A stretch of 64,000 nucleotides of DNA from 20CM-2-55-15 sp963738025 (GCA_963738025.1 CAVTWA010000014.1:69445-133444), one strand, 5' to 3'. Positions 1 to 9,534 are shown, counted from the stretch's first letter. Notes: generated by a model from the sequence alone, not told the origin. Translations and numbers: made by a program.

Positions 1-1079
1 AGCAGGATACGGCGTTTGACTTCCTTCCCAAACCCATTGTGGCGAGTTCTCCGGTACATCTCCTGAAGCGTCCCGCCGCCTTGCCGGGGACCGTAACGCA
101 CCCCGTCGTAACGCGCGAGATTTGAACTTGCCTCAGCCGTTGCCACAAGGTAGTAGGTTGCGACCGCATATTCGGTATGCGGCAGGCTGATTTCTTGCAT
201 CTCGCATCCGAGGTCTTCGTACATCCGCATACCTGCCTCGATTTTGGCGCGCACCTCGGCGTCGAGACCGGGGAGGAAGTATTCTTTGGGAATTCCGATC
301 TTCGTTCCTTTGATCGGCTGGTCAAGCGTTTTGCTGAATTCGTCCACTGCCGTGTCGGACGATGTGGAATCGAAGTGATCGAATCCGCAAATGATCTCGA
401 GCGTTTGCGCGGCTTCGCGGACGGTCTTGGACAGCGGGCCGATCTGATCCAGCGATGAACCAAAGGCTACCAGACCATAACGCGAGACGCGGCCGTACGT
501 CGGCTTCACTCCGACCACCCCGCAGAAGGCCGCCGGCGTCCGGACGGAACCGCCCGTATCGGAGCCTAGCGCAATCACCGATGTGCCCGAAGCGACACTT
601 GCAGCGGATCCACCGCTGGATCCGCCAGGCACGCGGTCGAGATTATGCGGGTTGCGCGTGACCTGATAACCAGAGTTTTCAGTCGTCGAGCCCATTGAGA
701 ATTCGTCGCAATTCGTCTTGCCAACGACGATCGCACCAGCACTGCGCATTCGCTCGACAGCTGTGGCCGTGTACGGCGGAATGTATCCATCAAGCACCTT
801 TGAAGCGCATGTCGTTGCGAGATCGCGCACCACCATGTTGTCTTTAATCGCGACCGGGACACCGGCCAATGGTTCCAGCGACTCCCCCGCCGCGATCTTC
901 GAATCCAGCCGCCGGGCCTCATCGAGAGCCCTTTCGGGGCAGACCGCAAGAAATGCCTGGACGTCACCGTCAACACGATCTATTTCTTCGTACACGCTCT
1001 TGATGACTTCCGTCACGGATAGATCTTTATTCCGGTAAAGCGCGACGAGTTTTTCGGCGGTGATGTTCTTCAGGTTCAT
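1..1079 (-). CDS. gatA: Glutamyl/aspartyl-tRNA amidotransferase subunit A (partial)
   Basis: GatA is the amidase subunit of GatCAB. It releases ammonia from glutamine to convert Glu-tRNA(Gln) or Asp-tRNA(Asn) to the amidated form. The first 359 residues are present and the C-terminus runs off the window. The amidase-signature Ser-cis-Ser-Lys triad is visible: Lys79 in VAIKDN, Ser154 in PGGSSGGS and Ser178 in DTGGSVR, the same numbering as characterised GatA proteins. The ATG at 1079 begins MNLKNITAEK. gatC ends 15 bases upstream, so the two genes are an operon. This is a housekeeping gene and nothing about it is odd. Confidence 0.97.
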   Translation of the reverse strand, partial: MNLKNITAEKLVALYRNKDLSVTEVIKSVYEEIDRVDGDVQAFLAVCPERALDEARRLDSKIAAGESLEPLAGVPVAIKDNMVVRDLATTCASKVLDGYIPPYTATAVERMRSAGAIVVGKTNCDEFSMGSTTENSGYQVTRNPHNLDRVPGGSSGGSAASVASGTSVIALGSDTGGSVRTPAAFCGVVGVKPTYGRVSRYGLVAFGSSLDQIGPLSKTVREAAQTLEIICGFDHFDSTSSDTAVDEFSKTLDQPIKGTKIGIPKEYFLPGLDAEVRAKIEAGMRMYEDLGCEMQEISLPHTEYAVATYYLVATAEASSNLARYDGVRYGPRQGGGTLQEMYRRTRHNGFGKEVKRRIL

Positions 1080-1094
1080 GCGTAGTTTGCCCGG

Positions 1095-1376
1095 CTATCG
1101 TTCCGTAATAACCTTCGGAACCTTAAACAACTTGACGCTTCGACCGGCTTCGGCGCTGCCGGTCCGCGGCGCAACACGATCGTCGCGGACTGCGTGCCTG
1201 AGGCTGGTGACAACCTGGGCAGTGGGTTCGATTCCAGACACGTCCAGTTCATTCAGCTTTTCAACGTACTCCACGATTCGGCTAAGCTGTTCAGCGAGTT
1301 CTTTTTTTTCGTCGTCCGCGACTTCGAGCATCGCCAGTTTCGCGACATACTCCACGTCGGATTCGTTAATTTTCAT
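1095..1376 (-). CDS. gatC: Glutamyl/aspartyl-tRNA amidotransferase subunit C
   Basis: GatC is the small subunit that wraps around and stabilises GatA in the GatCAB complex. The protein has 93 residues, the normal size. It begins MKINESDVEYVAKLAML, which matches the conserved start of the family (two helices, with the pattern I..V.YVAKLA.L), and has the usual tail after an arginine-rich R.D.V..R segment. It overlaps the end of the upstream DUF721 gene by 11 bases and lies directly before gatA, so the three genes are probably co-transcribed. Confidence 0.96.
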   Translation of the reverse strand: MKINESDVEYVAKLAMLEVADDEKKELAEQLSRIVEYVEKLNELDVSGIEPTAQVVTSLRHAVRDDRVAPRTGSAEAGRSVKLFKVPKVITER

Positions 1377-1659
1377 GTGTGAAAGCGATCTCCCTGATCC
1401 ACGGCGTAGGCCACGGCTCGTTCATGCGGGCCAGCAACTGCGGCGTCATCCGGATCAGCTGTTTGCGCCACACAAGATCCGGTACGTTCACCACCACGCG
1501 AGAACCCTGCACTGCCGTAACCGTCGTGGCTTCTGCGAGTTCCCGTCCGACCATCGACGGCCAGAGCTTCTGCAGAAGCTCGAGATCGAGCGTTACATCC
1601 CATTCCGGAGATTTCCGGAATGAAGCGATCAGATGGCGCAAAGCCGGGTCAAAAGGCAT
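1366..1659 (-). CDS. DUF721 / DciA-like protein
   Basis: This 97-residue protein has the DUF721 pattern: a helical start, then LWPSMVGRELAEAT, and a beta-rich KH-like part with VVVNVPDLVWRKQLIRM. DciA, the characterised member of this family, helps load the replicative helicase DnaB in bacteria that lack DnaC. That role is carried over from the family and cannot be shown here. The start is the ATG at 1659 and the stop lies inside gatC. It is short, the common single-domain form of the family. Confidence 0.8.
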   Translation of the reverse strand: MPFDPALRHLIASFRKSPEWDVTLDLELLQKLWPSMVGRELAEATTVTAVQGSRVVVNVPDLVWRKQLIRMTPQLLARMNEPWPTPWIREIAFTHEN

Positions 1660-1718
1660 CGTTACTTTTTAGCACAGATTGAGGGGGCAGTTGCGCGGTT
1701 TGTAGAGAGCGAAGTGCT

Positions 1719-2963
1719 TTAGAAGCTATAGCGGACACTTACTAATGCGTGGGAATTATCCCGGTACTGACCCAGGAAATCGCCCACGTCTCCCCTGATC
1801 ACTGTCAGATCTAACGTCGCGCGCCAATGCTGCCCGAAAGCCTGCGAATATTCCCCCCTGATCCACATTCCCAGCCCGTTGTCCCGGGCCGCAGCTTCAA
1901 GCGCCACGTTGCGGTTGGTGTCAATGGTGTAACCCGCGCGTCCCAGGAAAGTCTTGCTGAGCCCGCGATCCGGCGCAAAATCGGTTGCCAGCACGAAATT
2001 GGTGGGGCCCGCAAAGGTCCCGGTGCGGCGTTGCGTGACCGCCTCTCCGGCATACCCACCGACAAAGAACCACTCACCGGCCTGCCGCTCGAGTTGAACG
2101 ACGTACTGGACGTAGTCGTCGGCTGGATCGTTGCGGGAGTTAAAATATGCCGCTTCCGACTTGATGGTCAATACACCGGTTGGAATTGCCACGTCGCCGC
2201 CCACCATGAACATTCTGGGGTAGAACTGCTTTAACGTGGGATTCACCGCCAGAATTGCTTCAGGAACGGTCAGCACAAACGATGGCAGATTGTTGAACCC
2301 TCGATACACGGACAATTCGTATTCGATGGGGCCGGAATGGTTCCATCGAACACCCATCGCCGGTCCGCCTGGAAAAGAGGTCACGCGCGCCAAGTCTACC
2401 GATGAACTTTCCGGCGCCCACCGTTGCTTTGGCAGCGGAATTCGGCTTGGAGTCAGGCGCGGCTGCCAGACGGCCTCAAAAGTATTCCGACCCTCTTCGA
2501 CGTTGATTCGACCTGCAGTAACTGCAAGAAAGTCGTTATCGACCACCGTCAGAAAGTCCCGAGGTGCGAACCGATCCGTCGGCGTCACCAGATCGGTTTT
2601 TCCCCACCGGATGAACTGTTTTCCGACTTCGATCGCAACAGGCCCGCGATGATACGTGGCGCCGAGGCGGCGCACTTCACCAGAGGGTCTCTGGATCTCT
2701 CGATCCCACCACGAAAGCGTTAAATTCCGTTCGACCTGCCGATGCGTATCGGTTCTGAAATCCAGCGCACCGGCAATCTGAAGGGCATTAAATCGTTGAT
2801 AGAAACCTTCGTACCGCAACAGAGAATCGCCGATTGCATGAGAGGAATCATTCGAGCCCTCCTGTGGATAGAACGTCCCATCCGTCTCCAGAAACCCACG
2901 TTGGGTATAACTTTGAGCCGCGCAAGTTGCGGTGGTCAGCAGCAGGGCGAGCAACAGACGCAT
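1719..2963 (-). CDS. Outer-membrane beta-barrel protein (DUF1302/porin-like)
   Basis: A 414-residue protein with a signal peptide (MRLLLALLLTTATCAAQ) and a long body of alternating aromatic and polar strands. It ends in SVRYSF, a terminal aromatic residue typical of outer-membrane barrels. An internal stretch, GKQFIRWGKTDLVTPTDRFAPRDF, is cut here into its recognisable pieces: WGKTD, a TPTDRF turn and PRD. Such motifs occur in DUF1302-like barrels. Its start overlaps the stop of the LolA-like gene (ATGA), and the ABC exporter lies upstream. Together they look like an envelope export system, with this protein as the outer-membrane part. Substrate unknown. Confidence 0.7.
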   Translation of the reverse strand: MRLLLALLLTTATCAAQSYTQRGFLETDGTFYPQEGSNDSSHAIGDSLLRYEGFYQRFNALQIAGALDFRTDTHRQVERNLTLSWWDREIQRPSGEVRRLGATYHRGPVAIEVGKQFIRWGKTDLVTPTDRFAPRDFLTVVDNDFLAVTAGRINVEEGRNTFEAVWQPRLTPSRIPLPKQRWAPESSSVDLARVTSFPGGPAMGVRWNHSGPIEYELSVYRGFNNLPSFVLTVPEAILAVNPTLKQFYPRMFMVGGDVAIPTGVLTIKSEAAYFNSRNDPADDYVQYVVQLERQAGEWFFVGGYAGEAVTQRRTGTFAGPTNFVLATDFAPDRGLSKTFLGRAGYTIDTNRNVALEAAARDNGLGMWIRGEYSQAFGQHWRATLDLTVIRGDVGDFLGQYRDNSHALVSVRYSF

Positions 2964-3706
2964 CAGGATTCGCGGCGAAGCGCCTGAAGCGTGAAGGCAT
3001 CGTCTTTCATTGGTATGTTGTATTGCAGCTTTTCAATCCTGAGGATCGTATGACTATTTCGCTTCAGATCCAGCATGTCGATCTGATGCGCCGTCCAGAT
3101 GCCCTGATCGTTGCGAAAATCGCTGTAATGGGCGCGGCGAACCATCTGTTCCTTCGCGTAGTTTTCAATCTGGGCAAAGCCGAAGTTATCTTTGCGGATC
3201 CACAGGTAAGAGTAGCTGTACTGCGAAACCTTGGATTCGCGTGGTGTCGATTGCACCTTCCAGCATGAAGTGCCATCGATGGATTCTTCGCCGAGCAGTT
3301 TAAAATCAAACTGATTCGTATCGCGCTCCTCGAGATCTTCGAAGCTGAAATCCGTGCCGAAGAACCGTGTCGATCGATCTTGAAGCGCGATTCTTCGCTC
3401 GCGATTGATAGCGGGTGTCCACATCCACTGGTCGGAAGAACGATCGGGATGATTGATGATCAGAAGCGCAACCCCTTTCACCTCGGCGGGCGCTATGAAT
3501 CGAATAACCGCCTTGCTGTCGCCATGCGAGCCTGTCCGGTCATAGATCCATCGCTTTTCCGTGATCTTGTTTTTTGCGTCAATGACCTGAAGTGTCCCCT
3601 CGTATCGCTGCGACTGAGACGTCGTGCGCCGTTGCGCCTCGTCGACAATTTGGCGGGGAGCCAACTGCAGGTAAAAGAGCAACAGAACGACCGCGAGTTT
3701 ACTCAT
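2963..3706 (-). CDS. Outer membrane lipoprotein-sorting (LolA-like) protein
   Basis: About 247 residues starting at MSKLAVVLLLFYLQLAP, a signal peptide. A longer upstream reading exists, but this ATG overlaps the permease stop by 8 bases, as expected for coupled translation. The mature part is beta-rich and resembles periplasmic LolA/LolB-type carriers that accompany LolE/FtsX-like exporters and DUF1302-like barrels (patterns such as RRIALQDRSTRFFGTDFSFED, here positions 3300-3380). It probably carries a hydrophobic cargo between the inner-membrane exporter and the outer-membrane barrel. The cargo is not known. Confidence 0.72.
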   Translation of the reverse strand: MSKLAVVLLLFYLQLAPRQIVDEAQRRTTSQSQRYEGTLQVIDAKNKITEKRWIYDRTGSHGDSKAVIRFIAPAEVKGVALLIINHPDRSSDQWMWTPAINRERRIALQDRSTRFFGTDFSFEDLEERDTNQFDFKLLGEESIDGTSCWKVQSTPRESKVSQYSYSYLWIRKDNFGFAQIENYAKEQMVRRAHYSDFRNDQGIWTAHQIDMLDLKRNSHTILRIEKLQYNIPMKDDAFTLQALRRES

Positions 3707-6251
3707 ATTCCAAGGCCTCCACGAGGCTTCCTCGAACCGCCCTCTCTGCAGGACCCAGAGCGGCAAGGAAGGCGGCGGCGAGAATAGTCGGCACCATCAC
3801 TGCCATGAACCCGGTCGGAAAGATGTAATCCAATGCAATGCCGCCAAGATCTCTTTTGAACATACCGAGGCTGTAATAAAGATTGATCGCGCCAAGGCCG
3901 GTCCCTAACACCAGGCCGATCACGCCGATACTCAATGCCTCGAGCCATACCGTCTTTCGGATCTGGTTTCGCAGGCCGCCGACCGCCTGCATAACGCCCA
4001 GTTCGCGTCGTCGATCTGTGATCGATACAGTCAAAGTATTCACAATCCCCAGAACGGCGACCAGCACCGCGACTACGATCTGGTTGTAGGTCATGGCGAA
4101 CCATTGATCGAGCAACTTCATGATCCAGTCGCGAACTTCGCGATTCGTCAGGACGAGCAGGCGTCCATGTCCGGCAAGGGCGTCAACTACACGTTGCCGC
4201 ACTACCGCTTCCGCATTTCCTTTTTTGACGTACACGCGCGCGATATTGACCGAATCGTCCTTCCACCACTTGCGGTACACGGACCGATCGATAACCACCG
4301 AACCCTGCAAGTCCGAATAATCGCGAATGATGCCGACGACCGGGAGTTTCAGCAGACCGGACGGGGTGGGTAACTCAACCATGCTGCCCATCGCGGCATT
4401 CAGGTTTGTCGCGAATGATTCGGAAACGATCAGCCCCCTGCCTTCAGCCGTCAATCGATTCATTTCGTCCAGAGAGCCGGCAACAGGAACGCGTCGCACG
4501 GTCTCAGCGGCCTTGGCAGTTTCTATGGCCAGCGCCATCACGGGCGTTCCATGATAGGTCAACCTCGCTTCGCGAAGCAGTTGCACCTGCGCAACGCCTT
4601 CGACGCCTTCGATCAACGCGCCGATGTCCTCATGGAATGTCAGGCTGCGCGCCGCAAGATTCTGGCTTGTCGTGACGAAAAAGTCAGGATTCAAGGCGTT
4701 GTTCATCCACTCATCCACCGAACTGAAGAACGAATGCGTGAAGCCGCCGAAGCCGACGACCATTGCAAGCGATAACATCAGAGCAGAAACTGTCGCCGAT
4801 GTGCGGCGAGGCGCTTGCACGAGGCTATCGGCGGCAAGGGTTCCCTCGGCAGGAAGCAATCGCTTCAGAATCGGGCGCATGGCTTTTGCAAGCAACAGCG
4901 TCAAGGTTGGGGCGAGCAGCAGTCCCGCAGTGATCATGAGAACATAGCCCGTATAGAAAAACACTTTCGAGTAAGAGAAATACAGGCATCCAACGGATAT
5001 TGAGAATGCTGTAACGGCTAACCATCGCCTCCGCCGATTTTCTCCCGCCGAGAGAACCTGGTATTTGCCCTTCTGCAGTGCTTGAACGGGATCGACACGA
5101 GCGGCTTTTCGCGCCGGAATCCAGGCGGCAAAGATGCTCGTGCCGACACCAAGGAGAATTCCGGTCGCGATCAACCACGGATCGAGAAGCAGATCCGTGA
5201 CCTGGTGGCTCAGCCCACCGGCGGTTTCAAAGATAGCGCTGATGTAGGTTGCAATCGCCGAAGCCGCGGCGATGCCCAGAATTGCACCGACAATAGATCC
5301 GACAATTCCCGCAACAATACTTTCGAGGAGAAACAACCGCAGGATCTGGCCGCGCGACGCCCCAAGTGCGCGCAGAATTCCGATTTCTGCCCTTCGGTGA
5401 GTCACCGCGATGCCGAATGAGTTGTAGATGATGAACATTCCGACCAGCAACGCAAACAGGCTCGATATCGTCATTGCAGTCGAGTAACTCTGCAACAATG
5501 CTTCGAAATGGCGGCCGCGCGCAGAAGGCGGATCGACCTGAAAGCCGGGTCCCAGGGCCGCCTGCAGCGCTGCCTGGCATCGGTCCACAGTGACGCCGTC
5601 TTTTGCCCTGACGTCGATTCGATCGAAACGCCGGCCACGGCCGAGCTCCTGCTGGGCGGCGTATATATCCATGATTGCCAGGTTTCCACCGAAAGCCTGT
5701 GCCATGCCCGCCGGACTCATAATGCCGCGGATCGTGAATTCCTTTTTTCCGTTGATGGTCATCAGCGGAAGCTTGCTATTGACTGCCAGGTGGTTGCGTT
5801 CGGCGAATTCACGGGTAACCATGAGCGAGTCCGGCTGTGCCAGAAATACGAGCGGATCGTCGATGAGCGCATCTTCGCCGTCTTTGAGCTCGTAATCGCG
5901 AAGACTGCGATCCGACGTCATATCCGTTCCCAGAAGCAGGATGCTTCCTTGTCCCGGTACGAGCGTTTCCACGGAGGCTTCGATCACAGGAACCGCCACG
6001 CCGACCTCAGGAACGGACTGGACGCGCTCCAGTACGGCCTCGTCAAATCCGAATTCTCCTGTAGAGACCTGCAGTTGGGTTGATCCGGCGATCTGATCGA
6101 CCGTCCGATCGAAGGCCCTGAAGATGGACCGGTTCGCCGTATGGATGGCGACGAAAACGGCCACGCCGAGTACGATTCCCGCCAGAGTGAGAATCCAACG
6201 CAGAAGGTGCCGTCGCAGATAGGGCCAGCTCAATAGCCTCAAGAGCATCAT
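3699..6251 (-). CDS. ABC transporter permease with two FtsX domains
   Basis: An 850-residue inner-membrane protein. A first membrane helix follows MMLLRLLSWPYLRRH, then comes a large periplasmic (MacB-PCD-like) domain, three helices around residues 260-380 (FtsX domain), further helices near residues 430-470, a second periplasmic part, and a final FtsX domain with three helices to the C-terminus (ending LVEALEYE). This duplicated FtsX layout is that of LolCE/MacB-type exporters, which move lipoproteins or lipids out of the inner membrane using ATP. The start codon overlaps the ATPase stop (ATGATGA). The gene forms one transport unit with the ATPase, the LolA-like protein and the barrel. Confidence 0.9.
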   Translation of the reverse strand: MMLLRLLSWPYLRRHLLRWILTLAGIVLGVAVFVAIHTANRSIFRAFDRTVDQIAGSTQLQVSTGEFGFDEAVLERVQSVPEVGVAVPVIEASVETLVPGQGSILLLGTDMTSDRSLRDYELKDGEDALIDDPLVFLAQPDSLMVTREFAERNHLAVNSKLPLMTINGKKEFTIRGIMSPAGMAQAFGGNLAIMDIYAAQQELGRGRRFDRIDVRAKDGVTVDRCQAALQAALGPGFQVDPPSARGRHFEALLQSYSTAMTISSLFALLVGMFIIYNSFGIAVTHRRAEIGILRALGASRGQILRLFLLESIVAGIVGSIVGAILGIAAASAIATYISAIFETAGGLSHQVTDLLLDPWLIATGILLGVGTSIFAAWIPARKAARVDPVQALQKGKYQVLSAGENRRRRWLAVTAFSISVGCLYFSYSKVFFYTGYVLMITAGLLLAPTLTLLLAKAMRPILKRLLPAEGTLAADSLVQAPRRTSATVSALMLSLAMVVGFGGFTHSFFSSVDEWMNNALNPDFFVTTSQNLAARSLTFHEDIGALIEGVEGVAQVQLLREARLTYHGTPVMALAIETAKAAETVRRVPVAGSLDEMNRLTAEGRGLIVSESFATNLNAAMGSMVELPTPSGLLKLPVVGIIRDYSDLQGSVVIDRSVYRKWWKDDSVNIARVYVKKGNAEAVVRQRVVDALAGHGRLLVLTNREVRDWIMKLLDQWFAMTYNQIVVAVLVAVLGIVNTLTVSITDRRRELGVMQAVGGLRNQIRKTVWLEALSIGVIGLVLGTGLGAINLYYSLGMFKRDLGGIALDYIFPTGFMAVMVPTILAAAFLAALGPAERAVRGSLVEALEYE

Positions 6252-6922
6252 CTCCGGCTGTCCTCCACGATCATTCCGTCCCGTAGAGCTACAGTCCGCT
6301 CACAACGCGCTGCTACTTCAGGATCATGCGTAACAATCAGGATTGTTGAACCAAGACGGGTATGGAGGTCTGTGATCAGTTTCAAGATCTCCTGGCCGGT
6401 ATGCGTGTCCAGGTTGCCCGTCGGTTCATCGGCAAGCAGGATAGGAGGATAGACAGATAAGGCGCGGGCGATTGCGACCCGCTGCCGTTCTCCACCCGAA
6501 AGTTCATCCGGCAAGTGTTCCAGGCGATGCCCGAGCTGAACCAGTTCAAGAAGCTCTTTGGCCCGGTCCTCGATTTTCCGTTTGGGCCACTTCCTTAGAT
6601 GGAGGGGCAGGGCAACATTCTCCAGGCAGTTCAGCGTCGGAAGAAGGTTGAAAAACTGGAATACGAAGCCAATCTTATCGCGTCGAACTCGCGTCAGGTC
6701 GTCGTCCGAAAGCTTGCTCAGCTGTTCCCCTTCGATAAGGATCTCCCCGGAACTTGGCCGGTCCAGGCCACCGATGAGGTTCAGAAGGGTGGATTTCCCC
6801 GAACCCGAAGGACCGACGATCGAAACAACCTGCCCCCTGGCGATTTCAAGATCGATGCTCTCCAGTGCCGTCGCCTTGCGCTTTCCCTCGAACACCTTCG
6901 AGACATGGTGGAGTGCTATCAT
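6248..6922 (-). CDS. ABC transporter ATP-binding protein (LolD/MacB type)
   Basis: About 224 residues from MIALHHVSKVFEG. All nucleotide-binding motifs are visible: Walker A GPSGSGKST, Q-loop in FVFQFFNLLPTL, signature LSGGERQRVAIARAL, Walker B ILLADEPTGNLD and switch His in VTHDPE. The NLLPTL and EPTGNLDT wording is typical of the LolD/MacB/FtsE branch. It energises the FtsX-type permease encoded directly downstream. A longer reading to 7048 runs into a palindromic repeat and encodes a non-family leader, so I chose the ATG at 6922. Only 8 bases separate this start from the divergent peptidase start. Confidence 0.92.
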   Translation of the reverse strand: MIALHHVSKVFEGKRKATALESIDLEIARGQVVSIVGPSGSGKSTLLNLIGGLDRPSSGEILIEGEQLSKLSDDDLTRVRRDKIGFVFQFFNLLPTLNCLENVALPLHLRKWPKRKIEDRAKELLELVQLGHRLEHLPDELSGGERQRVAIARALSVYPPILLADEPTGNLDTHTGQEILKLITDLHTRLGSTILIVTHDPEVAARCERTVALRDGMIVEDSRR

Positions 6923-6930
6923 CCTTTGCG

Positions 6931-9534
6931 ATGATAACAGACCGCGAAGAGACAGGCAGGAACACAAGAAGCCCAAGAGGCACAAGAAAAAACACTCTGC
7001 TGATTCTTGTCCCTCTTGTGCTTCTTGTGTTCCTGCCCCTCCTGGCACAGACGACCATCACGAGCCCAAAACAGCAGTTCGGGTTCGCCATCGGTGACGA
7101 CTATCAGCTGGTAAATTACACGCAATATGTCGAGTATCTGAAGAGACTTGCCCGGGAATCCGATCGCATCACGCTGCAGGACATTGGCAAGAGCTCTGAA
7201 GGCCGGTCAATGTATCTGGCCATCATCACGTCTCCCGCAAACCAGCGGAAAATAGAGCGATATAAGGAAATTTCCGAAAAGCTGGCCCATGCTGAAGGCC
7301 TGAACGATGAACGGGCGCGAGTCCTTGCTGCGGAAGGCAAGGCCGTGGTTTGGATCGACGGCGGAATTCACGCGAACGAAGTTCTCGGCGCGCAACAGCT
7401 TATCGAAAACATCTACGAACTTGTCAGCCGTACGGATGCGGAGACGACGCGGTTGTTGGATGATGTGATTGTCCTCGATTGTCTTGTGAACCCCGACGGA
7501 ATGGAGCTGGTATCGAACTGGTATATGCGGCAGCCTGATCCCCCACAACGCTCGTTGAATGGCGTTCCGCGGCTGTACAACAAATACGCAGGCCACGACG
7601 ACAACCGCGACTTCTACATGTCCGCGCTTGCGGAAACCGACGCGATCAATCGCGTTTTATTTCGTGAATGGTTTCCCCAGATCGTTTATGACCATCATCA
7701 AACGGGCCCGGCAGGCGCAGTGATGTTTTCGCCCCCGTTTCGTGATCCGTTCAACTACTTCATGGATCCTTTGGCGATCAGCCTGGTTGATGAGATCGGT
7801 GGTGCCATGCATAGCCGGTTTGCTGCGGAAGGCAAACCCGGGGTCACCTCGCGTTCCGGCGCGACCTACTCGACTTGGTGGAATGGAGGACTCCGCACCA
7901 GCCCATATTTTCATAATCAGATCGGGTTGTTGACGGAGACGATTGGAAATCCGACTCCTACCGCTATTCCATTCGTACCTGAGAAGCTGCTTCCGAAGTC
8001 CGACCTCCTGCTCCCGATCGGACCCCAGGCAACATGGCATTTCCGTCAATCCATCGAATACTCGATGACGGCTAATCGGGCTGTTCTGGATTATGCGGCC
8101 CGCAATAAGGACCGCCTTCTTTTTGACGTTTATCGAATGGGGATGAATTCCATCGAACGCGGAAGCCGCGACACGTGGACCACAACGCCCCGGCGTATTC
8201 AGGCCGCAAAATCTATTGATGACCTTCACAACCCAAAGCTGCGCGATCCGCGCGCGTACATAATTCCTTCCGATCAGCCGGATTTTTTGACAGCCGGGAA
8301 GTTTGTCAATGCGTTGATCAAGAATGGCGTTACTGTCGAACGGGCGACGGCGCAGTTCAACGTGGACGGGAAAGCCTATCCCGCCGGCTCTTTCATAGTG
8401 CGAACGGCACAGGCGTTCCGGCCGCAGGTTCTGGACATGTTCGAGCCGCAAGATCATCCGGATGACTTCGCCTATCCGGGCGCCTCGCCGACTCCGCCTT
8501 ACGATATCGCTGGTTGGACGCTTGCTTTCCAGATGGGTGTGAAATTTGATCGCATTCTGGAAGCCTTCGAGGCTCCGTTACAGAAACTTACATCTGAAGT
8601 TAAAGCACCGACCGGAAAGATTACGGGCGTTTCAAATCCTGCCGGCTATCTGCTGTCTCATCAGGTCAATGATTCGTTTATCGCAATCAATCGCCTCCTG
8701 CATGACAACGAAGGTGTGGAGTGGCTGAAGAGTCCCTTCACGGTAAACGGAAAGAACTATCCGGCAGGAACGCAATACATTCCGTCAAGGTCCGGTACGT
8801 TGCCGAAACTGAGAAAAATTGCCGACGAGACCGGGATTTCCTTTGATGCAGTCGCCGCAAAGCCGGCTGTCGACTCGTTGGCCTTGAAAGCGCCGCGAAT
8901 CGCGTTATGGGATCGTTCTGGCGGATCTGTGCCATCGGGATGGACGCGATATGTCCTCGAAAACTTCGAATTTCCGTTTACCGTCGTGTTCGACGATGCG
9001 ATCCAGGCCAGTGATTTCTCGCGAAAATTCGATGTGTTGGTTCTGCCCGATGATGCGCCTTCATCATCGGTTCTCCAGGTTCAGGCGTTTTTGCAACAAG
9101 GGGGAACCGTTGTGGCGGTGGGCCATTCCACGAAGATCGCATACGCCTTGAATTTGCCCGTATCGGATGCGCTCGGCACACTGACGCGGCGCGACTTTTA
9201 TGTTCCTGGATCGTTGCTGGAGGGACGCATCGACAACACGAAGCCTCTCGGCTACGGCATGCCGGATCACGCCGACTTTTTCTTCGAAAATGACCCGGCT
9301 TTCCGAGCCGGTTCAGGCGCCACTGCCGTGGCCTGGTATGATTCGCCAACACCGCTGCGAAGCGGCTGGGCCTGGGGACAAAAGAATCTCGAGAATGCGG
9401 CCGCAGTTGTTGAAGTGCCGGTGGAAAAAGGCAAATTGTTCCTGTTTGGCCCGGAAATCCTCTTCCGTTCCCAGGCCCACGGTACCTATAAGCTCTTCTT
9501 CAACGCAATTTTTTACGGCTCGTCTGGCCGGTAG
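6931..9534 (+). CDS. M14-family zinc carboxypeptidase-like protein, secreted
   Basis: About 867 residues. The M14 zinc site is readable: GGIHANE gives the His-x-x-Glu pair, with a third histidine candidate in VYDHHQTG. The start of the mature part (FGFAIGDDYQLVNYTQ) and the ISSEGR-like KSSEGRSM turn match large secreted M14 peptidases common in Acidobacteria. The C-terminal half resembles the Rossmann-like extra domain of those proteins. The hydrophobic leader (about residues 20-40, LILVPLVLLVFLPLLA) is encoded by a palindromic repeat (6955-7038). The ATG at 6931 has no clear Shine-Dalgarno sequence and lies 8 bases from the divergent ATPase start. Substrate unknown. Confidence 0.88.
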   Translation: MITDREETGRNTRSPRGTRKNTLLILVPLVLLVFLPLLAQTTITSPKQQFGFAIGDDYQLVNYTQYVEYLKRLARESDRITLQDIGKSSEGRSMYLAIITSPANQRKIERYKEISEKLAHAEGLNDERARVLAAEGKAVVWIDGGIHANEVLGAQQLIENIYELVSRTDAETTRLLDDVIVLDCLVNPDGMELVSNWYMRQPDPPQRSLNGVPRLYNKYAGHDDNRDFYMSALAETDAINRVLFREWFPQIVYDHHQTGPAGAVMFSPPFRDPFNYFMDPLAISLVDEIGGAMHSRFAAEGKPGVTSRSGATYSTWWNGGLRTSPYFHNQIGLLTETIGNPTPTAIPFVPEKLLPKSDLLLPIGPQATWHFRQSIEYSMTANRAVLDYAARNKDRLLFDVYRMGMNSIERGSRDTWTTTPRRIQAAKSIDDLHNPKLRDPRAYIIPSDQPDFLTAGKFVNALIKNGVTVERATAQFNVDGKAYPAGSFIVRTAQAFRPQVLDMFEPQDHPDDFAYPGASPTPPYDIAGWTLAFQMGVKFDRILEAFEAPLQKLTSEVKAPTGKITGVSNPAGYLLSHQVNDSFIAINRLLHDNEGVEWLKSPFTVNGKNYPAGTQYIPSRSGTLPKLRKIADETGISFDAVAAKPAVDSLALKAPRIALWDRSGGSVPSGWTRYVLENFEFPFTVVFDDAIQASDFSRKFDVLVLPDDAPSSSVLQVQAFLQQGGTVVAVGHSTKIAYALNLPVSDALGTLTRRDFYVPGSLLEGRIDNTKPLGYGMPDHADFFFENDPAFRAGSGATAVAWYDSPTPLRSGWAWGQKNLENAAAVVEVPVEKGKLFLFGPEILFRSQAHGTYKLFFNAIFYGSSGR
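6955..7038. repeat. Long inverted repeat with direct-repeat arms, inside the M14 leader
   Basis: The left arm (6955-6988) and right arm (7004-7038) are near-perfect reverse complements of about 34 bases with a short AT-rich loop. Each arm is made of ~9-10-base units of the ACAAGAAG/CACAAGAGG type. The whole hairpin is in frame inside the M14 peptidase gene and provides residues ~9-36. It has the same architecture as the hairpins at 11599, 12543 and 46950. Confidence 0.85.
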
